18,971 bases of DNA from CAYLMG01 sp964464635 (GTDB lineage: Bacteria; Planctomycetota; Phycisphaerae; Sedimentisphaerales; Anaerobacaceae), in assembly GCA_964464635.1 (NCBI GenBank), contig CAYXGT010000057.1, positions 1-18,971 on the forward strand, read 5' to 3'. Made by a program: the position numbers and the translations under genes. Position 1 is the stretch's first letter. Each line of letters begins with the position of its first letter. Positions 1 through 5,747 of this stretch are shown here, piece by piece. The notes below the pieces were generated by a model. It searched no databases. It was not told the origin of the DNA and saw nothing but the letters and a program-made list of their open reading frames with translations.

Positions 1-331
1 TCCCCGCCTTCGCGGGGACAAGCTTCGCGGGAATGACATCATTACTTTATTTTCGCGGAAATGTTCCATTTAATAATGGAAGGTCGATAACACTGATTTA
101 CACGGATTTATATTTTTATATCTCTGTGTTCTCTGTACTCTCGGTGGCTGAAACATTTTTATATTTTATACTGTAGTTTTGCATTTTAATTTTTGATATT
201 TGTTTTTTTCCTGTTCAATTCCTCCTTGTTCTATGAAACCTGTTCCAATTGGGTCGGGATAATGTGTGAAATTGCTGAAAAAATTATGTGTTTGAGATGT
301 GAATAATACTTATTGAGGATAGTTTTCTTTT
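1..331. other. Intergenic stretch with dispersed repeat fragments, no gene
   Basis: No credible coding frame is seen. The first 17 bases contain a perfect 6-bp hairpin (CCCCGC, 2-7; GCGGGG, 12-17), followed by a related GCTTCGCGGG word; this looks like the edge of a dispersed palindromic repeat that continues outside the window. At about 84-113 and 121-154 lie phrase-like repeats (cactgatttacacggattta, then ctctgtgttctctgt and ctcggtggct) that recur in varied form elsewhere in the window. The stretch lies 3' of the minus-strand 332-787 gene; no convincing terminator was found. Confidence 0.6.
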
Positions 332-787
332 TCAGTTTGACTCGGTGTTTGTTTTTATCTGGTTGTCCGGGGACTTTTTACCGGCTGTTGCTTTCTGTGT
401 TGTTCCGGTTTCCTGTAAGGCCGGCGGCTCGATGCCGAGTGCGTTTTCAATTTTCCTCATCCTCTGCGAAAGCTCGTCTAATTTAGAATCTATTGAATCC
501 AGCTTTCTGAAAACATTTCGCATATCGCCTCTGAGTGACGCTAAATTGTCGCCCATTATACTCATATAGCTGTCCATCAGCCGCTGATACGTATCGACAG
601 AATAGCCGGTATCGGTTCCGTATTCAGGAAGGATTATTTGCGGATGGAGCTCATAAACCGTGTCTTTGCCTCGATGATGAAACTCGTAGCTTTTGTCACC
701 GCCTTTGCCGGGCCCTGCGACTAAAAGAACCGACGCGAGCAGGCCGATAGCGGCAACTGTAACAAAAATATATCGTGTTGTCTTCAT
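332..787 (-). CDS. Small membrane-anchored coiled-coil protein downstream of fliS, function unknown
   Basis: I do not recognise the family. The 151-aa product begins with a short basic segment (MKTTR) and one hydrophobic stretch at about residues 6-24, consistent with a signal anchor or an uncleaved signal peptide. A linker rich in Tyr, Asp and His follows. Residues about 80-117 have a heptad-like pattern (LRGDMRNVFRKLDSIDSKLDELSQRM) typical of a short coiled coil. The tail is hydrophilic and rich in Thr, Lys and Asn. The start lies 51 bases after the fliS stop on the same strand, so it is probably co-transcribed with fliS and may be a late flagellar accessory gene. AAGGA sits about 14 bases before the ATG, which is a loose ribosome-binding site. 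The frame is well supported by its ordered domain layout; the role is not. Confidence 0.7.
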   Translation of the reverse strand: MKTTRYIFVTVAAIGLLASVLLVAGPGKGGDKSYEFHHRGKDTVYELHPQIILPEYGTDTGYSVDTYQRLMDSYMSIMGDNLASLRGDMRNVFRKLDSIDSKLDELSQRMRKIENALGIEPPALQETGTTQKATAGKKSPDNQIKTNTESN

Positions 788-838
788 AGATGCGCTTTCA
801 AAAATCCTTGCTTATAAAAGCATCAGCAAAATTGCCGC

Positions 839-1198
839 TCAGGCCGTGATGGCTCTAAAGCCCTCGTTCAGCTCCTCTGCCAGCTTTATCGCATCGCGAA
901 TCATCTGCTCGTCGCGTTTTATATTAGCCTGGGCGAGGTGATTATTTATAAAGAAATACAGCTTGCGAAGGTTTGCCGATATTTCTCCGCCACCTTCCAT
1001 ATCCAGAACCGCGTTCAGCTCGTTGAATATATTTCTTGCCTTGTTGATATATTCGCCTTTTGTCTGGTGGTTTCCTGCTTCGAGCTCCCGGATAGCCAGC
1101 TTCATAAATTTAATGGCGCCCTCGAAGAGCATAACGATAAGCCGGCCTTTGTTCTGAGTGGTGACTGAGGATTCTGTATATGCCTTGACTCCATTCAT
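839..1198 (-). CDS. fliS: Flagellin export chaperone FliS
   Basis: The 119-aa product has the FliS layout: a short N-terminal tail (AYTESSVTTQNKGRLIVMLFEGAIKFM) followed by an all-helical bundle that includes the NKARNIFNELNAVLDMEGGGEISANLRKLYFFINNHLAQANIKRD segment. YxxSSVxTxxxGxLIxMLxxGAI and the GGEIxxNLxxLYxF block are family hallmarks, and 119-130 aa is the usual length. FliS binds the C-terminal D0 segment of newly made flagellin in the cytoplasm, prevents early polymerisation and delivers it to the export gate. The gene lies directly downstream of flagellin, the expected partner. It has its own candidate sigma-28 promoter, and GGGG stands about 7 bases before the ATG. The partner flagellin here lacks the FliS-binding end unless the in-frame stop is read through. 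Confidence 0.96.
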   Translation of the reverse strand: MNGVKAYTESSVTTQNKGRLIVMLFEGAIKFMKLAIRELEAGNHQTKGEYINKARNIFNELNAVLDMEGGGEISANLRKLYFFINNHLAQANIKRDEQMIRDAIKLAEELNEGFRAITA

Positions 1199-1241
1199 TT
1201 TTTCAACCCCGTTATATTTAAGCTTTTAAGGATTGGTTCGG

Positions 1242-1267
1242 TTATCCGTATCTGCTGCTAAAATTAC
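1242..1267 (-). promoter_or_regulatory. Candidate sigma-28 (FliA) promoter of fliS
   Basis: On the minus strand, GTAATTTT (1260-1267), a 10-nt spacer and ACGGATAA (1242-1249) resemble the FliA consensus TAAAGTTT / GCCGATAA. The match is partial, but the spacer length and element type equal those of the flagellin promoter candidate. It lies about 44 bases before the fliS ATG. Confidence 0.4.
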
Positions 1268-1292
1268 GATTCGTATTCACATTTCAACTTAT

Positions 1293-1329
1293 GGGGAGAT
1301 GACCATGCTGAAATGATGGCCATCTCCCC
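1293..1329 (-). terminator. Hairpin between fliC and fliS
   Basis: Arms 1293-1306 and 1316-1329 form a 14-bp stem with one G-U-type mismatch and a 9-nt loop. It lies 29 bases after the natural flagellin stop and before the fliS promoter. On the minus strand no clear U-run follows, so it may act as an mRNA 3'-end stabiliser or partial terminator that raises flagellin transcript level over fliS. On the plus strand the following bases are pyrimidine-rich. Confidence 0.55.
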
Positions 1330-1357
1330 TCTTCTCTTTGGCTTTCTTGTGCAGTTA

Positions 1358-1480
1358 TTAGCTTAGAAGCGTCAGTGCCATCTGCGGCATCATGTTGGCC
1401 TGTGCGAGCATCGCGACACCGGCCTGTGCCAGAACCTGGTTCCTGGTCATATTCGACATTTCTGTGGCGACATCGACGTC
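1358..1480 (-). pseudogene. fliC: Flagellin C-terminal D0 segment left beyond an in-frame stop
   Basis: Reading on from the flagellin TAA at 1481-1483 in the same frame gives 40 sense codons and then TAA at 1358-1360. They encode DVDVATEMSNMTRNQVLAQ, then AGVAMLAQANMMPQMALTLLS. This is the complete, highly conserved flagellin C-terminal D0 helix. There is no frameshift and no other damage, so the gene would be a normal flagellin of about 269 codons if the single TAA were a sense codon. The D0 segment is needed for filament assembly and is the FliS-binding site in the family. Confidence 0.9.
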
Positions 1481-2167
1481 TTAAACACGAGATTCTGCTG
1501 TCTGAAGGTTCTCGGCCTGAATATTAAGAACCTCAATGGTGCTCTCCAGACGGTTCATCTTGTAGCCGAACTTCGCCCGTGCTGAATCCTTGGCGCTGAT
1601 AGCGCTGTCAAGGATGGCAAGTGCTGATTTTGCACTGGCTGCCGTGGAGATGTTCGCGGTGTCGATTCCCAGACCGGACTTTGTCATCTTGCTGCCCGTG
1701 ATTTCGATGTAATCATTTTCATCGCCGAAGTGGATTGTCACGGTAGCTGAGTTGTCCAGCATCTTGATAGCGTTGAACTCGGTTGCCGTTGCGATACGCT
1801 CGATTTCAGTTGCCATCTCGTCGAACTCGTTGTCCATAAGAGTTCTTTGCGCAGAAGAGTACGAACCCGTTGCAGCCTGCTCGGCTAACTGTTTCATACG
1901 AACCAGAGCTGCATCAATCGTACCCATGGCACCTTCCATCGTCTGCAACATACTGATGCCGTCGAGTGCATTACGTGCACCCTGCTGTAGTACGCCGATG
2001 TCTGCTCTCATTGACTCGCGTACTGCCAGGCCGGCAGCGTCGTCCTTGGCGCTGTTGATACGCAAACCCGATGACAGCCTCTCGACCGATTTGGCCAGGC
2101 TGTCATAGGTTTGCCCTAAATGCCTTGCGGCATTTACGGCCATTAAGTTGTTCTTGATTGCTAACAT
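1481..2167 (-). CDS. fliC: Flagellin, truncated by an in-frame TAA before the C-terminal D0 helix
   Basis: The product is filament protein. The N-terminal D0/D1 region is canonical (MLAIKNNLMAVNAARHL, then SVERLSSGLRINSAKDDAAGLAVRE and QQGARNALDGISMLQTMEGAMGTI, residues 1 to about 90). A short variable middle of about residues 140-185 and the C-terminal D1 helix (FGYKMNRLESTIEVLNIQAENLQTAESRV) follow. It ends at residue 228 where relatives continue AESR(I/V)(S/R)DVDVATEM, so about 41 residues are missing. TCA to TAA is a single change that would explain it. As written, the protein should not polymerise or bind FliS. A plain stop is the simplest reading, but sequencing error, a real null allele and readthrough all remain open. 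AAGGGG stands 8 bases before the ATG, and a sigma-28-like promoter lies upstream. Confidence 0.93.
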   Translation of the reverse strand: MLAIKNNLMAVNAARHLGQTYDSLAKSVERLSSGLRINSAKDDAAGLAVRESMRADIGVLQQGARNALDGISMLQTMEGAMGTIDAALVRMKQLAEQAATGSYSSAQRTLMDNEFDEMATEIERIATATEFNAIKMLDNSATVTIHFGDENDYIEITGSKMTKSGLGIDTANISTAASAKSALAILDSAISAKDSARAKFGYKMNRLESTIEVLNIQAENLQTAESRV

Positions 2168-2294
2168 ATTCTAATCCCCTTAAAAAAACTTATGTTTCTA
2201 CGTTCCGGCCCTCTCCAGGCCCCCTATATATGAAAAGAGAATTTGTTGATACACCATCTATATCCTTCATCAATATAGCGTCATTCTAAAATCC

Positions 2295-2320
2295 TTATCG
2301 ATTGAAATTACGAAAATATA
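2295..2320 (-). promoter_or_regulatory. Candidate sigma-28 (FliA) promoter of flagellin
   Basis: On the minus strand, TATATTTT (2313-2320), 10 bases and ATCGATAA (2295-2302) match the FliA-type consensus at 6 of 8 positions in each element. The spacer is one base shorter than the enterobacterial 11. The element lies about 128 bases upstream of the flagellin ATG and shares its layout with the fliS candidate. Confidence 0.45.
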
Positions 2321-2639
2321 AGGGGTATTTAGGGCAAATATATAGGGCCTGTAATATGCCGTTTTGCGGCCCTGATACAGGGTGAAATTCAAGTACCGAT
2401 AAAAATTAACGAAAAATTTTATTCGATGAAAGACCGGCCCAAATTCCCTCTTTACCGGAGGGCGATTTTAAAAAAATAGGGGATTTTGGGAGGATTTTCG
2501 AAAAAACTCGCCCCTTTTTTTGAGCTGAAAACGAAGAAAGCCTTGTTTTTGATAGCGCCAGAAGGGGGTAAATGGACACTTGGTTATGCGGGACTGAAAT
2601 CAGTTAATTAGTTATAAGTTATTAGTGATTAAGGGATTA

Positions 2640-2753
2640 TGACGATTTTTAGTCAAAATCGGTGTGTCCAAAAATGACCCTAAAATGACTAAAAGCGCGC
2701 GCATTTTGACCAAAAAGTGACCGGAAATGATACGTTTTTGACCGCTTTTGAAC
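2640..2753. repeat. Helically phased TGAC / A-tract array
   Basis: TGTC, TGAC, TGAT or TGAA words start at 2665, 2675, 2686, 2707, 2718, 2728, 2739 and 2749, giving intervals of 10, 11, 21, 11, 10, 11 and 10. An outlying TGAC at 2640 begins a separate 7-bp inverted repeat (CGATTTT 2643-2649, AAAATCG 2655-2661). A- or T-tracts of 3-5 bases occur in nearly every unit, in the same phase. The one missing unit is occupied by a GCGCGCGC run near 2697. Such phasing predicts bent DNA or protein binding along one face of the helix. Confidence 0.6.
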
Positions 2754-2790
2754 ACCTTTAAAAAAGTCAAGTTATCGATCTTTCAGGTCG

Positions 2791-2893
2791 AGAATACAGA
2801 ACACAGAACACAGAATTTAGAATGAAAAAAAGAAAAAAATAGCCACGAAAAGACACGAATTTATTTAATCGCTGATGACGCAGATTATTGATT
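2791..2893. repeat. Phrase-like dispersed repeat fragment
   Basis: Short near-repeats follow one another: acagaacacagaacacag, then agccacgaaaagacacgaat, then gctgatgacgcagattattg. The same vocabulary occurs, partly on the opposite strand, at 84-154, 5580-5703 and 6407-6560. It does not code. Confidence 0.5.
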
Positions 2894-2984
2894 AAAAAAA
2901 TTTGCAGTGTTTGATAAAAGTTAATACTCGGTAAAAAAATAAGAATAAAAAACGGAACGTCCCTTATTTTTCTCCAGCACCTTT

Positions 2985-3365
2985 TTAGGCGCCATTGGTT
3001 TTGTTAGCCCAATAATCGTGAACGCGGTTGAACTCCTTAACCCAACATGCCAGAATATCCGTAGTGTCTTTCCCTAGTGACTTCGCTAACTCAAAGAAAC
3101 CAGGACCAGGTTGCATATCACCGCTTTTGTGTACAACGATGGCGGTAAGCATACCTCGACCTTCCTTATCTTCTTCTGTACTTATCTCCCCAAGCAAATG
3201 AAAAAGACGTTGATCGTGAGCCTTTATATCTATAGCATGAATTTTTTCTACCAACTCTGAATAGGCAATTCGACCTTTGCGTCGTGCTATGTCGATTAAC
3301 ACCGATTTTGCTTCGTCCTTAGCAGCGTCCCAGTCAGGACCTGCATATCCGTATTTATTTAGCAT
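2985..3365 (-). CDS. Conserved hypothetical protein, 126 aa, beside the retron
   Basis: This is a small soluble protein without signal peptide or membrane segment. The central part (RLFHLLGEISTEEDKEGRGMLTAIVVHKSGDMQPGPGFFELAKSLGKD) looks like a conserved block of a widespread uncharacterised family often met as a solitary gene in variable regions; that impression is from memory and untested. The C-terminus is rich in Trp, Lys and Asn (WVKEFNRVHDYWANKTNGA). AAGGAGG lies 5 bases before the ATG, a strong ribosome-binding site. The gene is on the retron strand, 104 bases after the reverse transcriptase stop, so it could be a cargo gene of the same island or the last gene of the retron transcript. 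The gap and the strong own ribosome-binding site argue against tight coupling. Confidence 0.85.
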   Translation of the reverse strand: MLNKYGYAGPDWDAAKDEAKSVLIDIARRKGRIAYSELVEKIHAIDIKAHDQRLFHLLGEISTEEDKEGRGMLTAIVVHKSGDMQPGPGFFELAKSLGKDTTDILACWVKEFNRVHDYWANKTNGA

Positions 3366-3469
3366 TTATTCCTCCTTCCATCTAACATAATAACATACAA
3401 CATTTATCCGCCTATGGCATACTGATAATAAATCAAATCCCTAATTGTCTCTACTTCCCTATCCGGCAT

Positions 3470-4501
3470 TCATAAACTCTCCTCAGCTAAAACCAAATTT
3501 TCTTTTTCCTCCGCCCATTCTATGTGCCTCCATTTTACCTTTCGGTATAGTTTTTCCAATTGAAATCCCAAATCTGGATCTAACCACTTTATGTAATTTA
3601 TTTTACCTTTGTAGTGTTCTCGCATCTTAAAGTGTCTTGTTAATATATTCCTCCTGCTTTGATAAATGGCTTCTTTCAATTCTTCCTCCAGAGATTTTAT
3701 ATAACCCAAAGGTGCTGAAATAATTCCTCCTCTGATTCTTACACCAGTTATAATTCTTTCCGTTTTATCATTAGCCGGACCATAAAATATTAGCTTCTCT
3801 TTCTTAGCTTTAAATCCTGATTCCCTCAGCAACTTTATAGTTGTCCTGCTAATTCTTTCCAAAGGGAAATTGCCTGAAAGTGTCAAATCATCTACATATC
3901 GAGAGTATTTCAATCCTGCATTTTTAGCAAGACCATCGATACGTTTATCTATTGTTCTGATAATCTGATCAGCGAGCATAGGACTTGTGGAAGTTCCTAA
4001 AGGCAGGAAGTATTTATATGTAGTCAATGAAGTCAGTATACGAGCTACATCTGGACTACATTTTTGCTTAATAAAGAATTTATATACTTTGGTGTTGTGG
4101 ATACTGGGATAAAAGTCACGTATGTCAAGTTTCACGATAAATTTTGACTTTGCATGTATCTTTGCGTTATCCTTAATTGTTCTACCTTTTATTCCTCCGT
4201 ATGATCTAGGGAATTGAGGAAGTCTTTCAAGTAAACCATCAAGGATTCTTCTTTGGAGAGATTTTAACAAACCAGTTGCTTCTACCAATGTTCGCTTCTT
4301 TCCTTTTACATCACGCTCAAACTCCCGATAATATTTTTGCGAATCATCTGTTAGTTTTAATAAAGTATGAATTGGAATGCCAAGTATAAAACCAAGATGT
4401 TTAACTGATTTTATGCGAAGTGTATCTCTGCTTTCACTCACATTAGCCATCTGCTTTTTCATTTTCAAATTGTCGCGAGATGCGGAGTTTTTGGAGTTCA
4501 T
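3470..4501 (-). CDS. Retron-type reverse transcriptase
   Basis: This enzyme reverse-transcribes the adjacent ncRNA into msDNA. The frame has 343 codons. Visible motifs are: SYGGIKGRTIKDNAKIH with the retron NAxxH signature (112-116); motif A KLDIRDFYPSI with catalytic D126; motif B LGTSTSPMLAD (169-178); motif C RYVDDLTLSG with Y202-V203-D204-D205; RIITGVRIRGG, the retron (V/I)TG element (251-253); and the thumb-like GKINYIKWLDPD (299-310). There is no maturase or HNH domain, which excludes a group II intron protein. All catalytic residues are present. The start is uncertain: ATG at 4501 has an AAGAAAG site but overlaps the HTH gene by 59 bases, while ATG at 4450 overlaps that gene's stop by only 8 and would give a 326-aa protein. 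Both fit retron RT lengths. Confidence 0.95.
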   Translation of the reverse strand: MNSKNSASRDNLKMKKQMANVSESRDTLRIKSVKHLGFILGIPIHTLLKLTDDSQKYYREFERDVKGKKRTLVEATGLLKSLQRRILDGLLERLPQFPRSYGGIKGRTIKDNAKIHAKSKFIVKLDIRDFYPSIHNTKVYKFFIKQKCSPDVARILTSLTTYKYFLPLGTSTSPMLADQIIRTIDKRIDGLAKNAGLKYSRYVDDLTLSGNFPLERISRTTIKLLRESGFKAKKEKLIFYGPANDKTERIITGVRIRGGIISAPLGYIKSLEEELKEAIYQSRRNILTRHFKMREHYKGKINYIKWLDPDLGFQLEKLYRKVKWRHIEWAEEKENLVLAEESL

Positions 4502-4763
4502 GAACTAGCTTTCTTATACGTGCGTATTTTTCATTTATCCCTAGAGTTTCTCCCTCAACTGGCATCGTTTCTTCCCACAGCAAAAAACCTGCAGGAACAC
4601 CAAAAACATTTGATAACTTCCTTAACAAACCAAGGCTCGGTTCTGCTTTGTTATTTTCTAACAAAGACAAATAGTTTTGACTAATACCAAGTTGATTAGC
4701 CAACTCTCCTTGCCTGAGCCCAGAAGCAACTCGAACAAATTTTATTCCTTTTCCTATATTCAC
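4443..4763 (-). CDS. XRE-family helix-turn-helix protein of the retron
   Basis: This is a 106-aa protein with an N-terminal Cro/C1-type DNA-binding domain (IKFVRVASGLRQGELANQLGISQNYLSLLENNKAEPSLGLLRKLSNVFGVPAGFLLW, about residues 8-64), including the classic QxELAxxLGISQxYLSxLENxKxxPS helix-turn-helix. The last 40 residues are charged and helical. The start is GTG at 4763, 40 bases after the 79-aa ORF; no ATG gives a complete domain. Its 3' end overlaps the RT frame. XRE-type genes are known partners in one retron class (type VI in the usual classification, as I recall). It may sense or bind msDNA, repress the operon, or neutralise a toxic partner; the sequence does not decide among these. 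Confidence 0.92.
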   Translation of the reverse strand: MNIGKGIKFVRVASGLRQGELANQLGISQNYLSLLENNKAEPSLGLLRKLSNVFGVPAGFLLWEETMPVEGETLGINEKYARIRKLVHELQKLRISRQFENEKADG

Positions 4764-4803
4764 GGTTTATTACCCGATAAATTCGGAGTTTTGGAAGTTC
4801 TCT

Positions 4804-5043
4804 TTATCCCGATCCAATCGTCTGTTTCAACAAATAAGCATCAGCTGCATTTCCAGACCTCATTAACGTGATAGCGTAAGCCATTATTTCAGCATCACGG
4901 TATCTTTGTTTATATAAGAGGTCGTTCATTTTTATCCTTGATTGTTCAAGAACATCCAAATCAGCCGTTCCTATATCTTGGCTTACCAAGAGATCAACCT
5001 CTTGGCAGATTTCCAAGATTAAATCTATATCCTGTTTTTTCAT
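4804..5043 (-). CDS. Small retron-linked ORF, 79 aa, with start site inside the a1/a2 helix
   Basis: I do not recognise the family. The product is short, acidic in its first half and predicted largely helical (DIDLILEICQEVDLLVSQD, then LDVLEQSRIKMNDLLYKQRYRDAEIMAYAITLMRSGNAADAYLL), with no signal peptide or membrane helix. AGGAGG stands 7 bases before the ATG, an optimal Shine-Dalgarno sequence. That site and the seven bases up to the ATG form the retron a2 repeat, which can pair with a1 about 220 bases upstream. The gene is first in the protein-coding part of the operon, before the XRE protein and RT. A role as retron effector or toxin is plausible by position only. Confidence 0.8.
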   Translation of the reverse strand: MKKQDIDLILEICQEVDLLVSQDIGTADLDVLEQSRIKMNDLLYKQRYRDAEIMAYAITLMRSGNAADAYLLKQTIGSG

Positions 5044-5056
5044 TTAGGTACCTCCT
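5044..5056 (-). repeat. Retron a2 repeat containing the ribosome-binding site of the 79-aa ORF
   Basis: AGGAGGTACCTAA is complementary to a1 at 5266-5278 (13 bp, two G-U pairs). Its first six bases are a full Shine-Dalgarno sequence and its last base touches the ATG at 5041-5043. Formation of the a1:a2 helix should therefore hide the ribosome-binding site. Confidence 0.88.
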
Positions 5057-5265
5057 TTCTGCGTTTTTTGGAACCGCTGATTTCGGGGCCCACCCTTTGT
5101 GGACCACTCCGTGACACAGGAACTGTGCCCAAGATGCATAGATATGACGGCACAGACAAAGCTGTCTGTCCCGTTAATACATCTAGGCGACTTTCGATCG
5201 CCTTTCAGGCCCTTGCCCATAAAAGCACAAGAGCAATGGTCTAAAAAAATTGAGACCATGACGCT

Positions 5266-5278
5266 AAGAGATACCTAA
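5266..5278 (-). repeat. Retron a1 repeat
   Basis: TTAGGTATCTCTT on the minus strand is the upstream partner of a2 and is followed at once by the AGC branch-site motif. It begins about 10 bases after the predicted transcription start. Confidence 0.85.
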
Positions 5279-5292
5279 CGCTATAAGGCTGC

Positions 5293-5321
5293 AATTTATT
5301 TAGTGTTTTACTATTTGTCAA
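5293..5321 (-). promoter_or_regulatory. Sigma-70-type promoter of the retron
   Basis: On the minus strand a perfect -35 TTGACA (5316-5321), a 17-nt spacer and -10 TAAATT (5293-5298, 4 of 6 matches) predict a start at about 5286. This is roughly 8-10 bases before a1, as expected for a retron ncRNA that heads its operon. Confidence 0.65.
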
Positions 5322-5579
5322 GGATAATTTTGAATTTAAATCAAAAATTTTTGTCCTTTAGTTATAATATTTTTCCTTTGAATGAAAGGTTTGAATTTGT
5401 GATTCAAATCTGAAATTTTAATTTTGGTTGATTCTGTTATAACAACAATTATCTATATTACCATATATACTTGCCTTCTATTTTACCTAAATTGCCAGAT
5501 ATTTTCAAAAGCATCCTGTGGAAAGCCTGAAAGCCTTATCTTTTTTCAACAGCAAATATTATTCTTTTTGTTTCAATTT

Positions 5580-5703
5580 AATCGGTGTAAATCTGTGTTA
5601 CTTGTTCCTTAGGTAATCAGTGACTAAATTATATTCGTGTATATTCGTGGCTGAATTTTTTCTTTGCGTTCTTTGCGTTCTTTGCGTCCTCGGCGGTGAA
5701 AAT
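5580..5703. repeat. Phrase-like dispersed repeat fragment
   Basis: atcggtgtaaatctgtgtta, then aatcagtgacta, attcgtgtatattcgtggct and a triple run of ctttgcgtt followed by cctcggcggtgaaaa. Each phrase is a near-duplicate of itself, and related phrases occur at 84-154, 2791-2893 and 6407-6560. Confidence 0.5.
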
Positions 5704-5747
5704 TTATTATTTTTTCATTGAATATATCGCCTCTTTTGAGTACAATA

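Larger units (their letters stand above)
2168..2984. other. Intergenic stretch between flagellin and the retron-linked 126-aa gene
   Basis: No gene is supported in these 817 bases. From the flagellin side it holds the flagellin leader of about 120 bases, the sigma-28-like promoter, and a G/A-rich stretch around 2455-2520 where GGGCGA (about 2461) and TCGCCC (about 2509) could pair across a long loop before a T7 run; this is too loose to call a terminator. A helically phased TGAC/A-tract array follows at about 2640-2760, then phrase-like repeats at 2791-2893 (acagaacacagaacacag; agccacgaaaagacacgaat; gctgatgacgcagattattg). The AT content is clearly higher than in the flagellar genes. Confidence 0.6.
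5044..5278 (-). ncRNA. Retron msr-msd noncoding RNA
   Basis: On the minus strand the RNA begins with a1 (5266-5278, TTAGGTATCTCTT) and ends with a2 (5044-5056, AGGAGGTACCTAA). These pair over 13 bp with two G-U pairs, and after a small internal loop GCGT pairs with ACGC for 4 more. Directly after a1 comes TTAGCG, the layout of the branch-site guanosine in known retrons (predicted branch G at 5264). Hairpins follow: 5236-5259 (7 bp), 5185-5203 (6 bp), 5147-5174 (4+7 bp, extended by TAGAT 5139-5143 with ATCTA 5181-5185), 5115-5127 (5 bp) and 5087-5105 (7 bp). The first is msr-like; the last three are msd candidates. The exact msr/msd border cannot be set by eye. Confidence 0.88.

Noticed and set aside
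1481..1483. Reassigned stop codon (TAA as sense)
   Set aside because: TAA ends fliG, motB2, the XRE gene and the flagellin frame itself at 1358-1360, so global reassignment is not tenable; local readthrough remains possible.
2455..2520. Intrinsic terminator on the plus strand near the T7 run
   Set aside because: The only pairing (GGGCGA with TCGCCC) has a loop of about 40 bases, and no plus-strand gene ends there.
3470..4501. Group II intron or diversity-generating retroelement as source of the RT
   Set aside because: No maturase or HNH domain, no intron-like ends, and no template/variable repeat pair or target gene nearby. The NAxxH and ITG motifs plus the a1/a2 RNA fit a retron.
5044..5259. 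71-codon minus-strand frame across the retron ncRNA, ending in TAA right before the 79-aa ATG
   Set aside because: The sequence is explained by the hairpins of the msr-msd RNA. The start codon lies in a stem, the product has no recognisable pattern, and a frame of this length arises by chance at a few percent. The adjacency of TAA and ATG is curious but follows from the a2 sequence.
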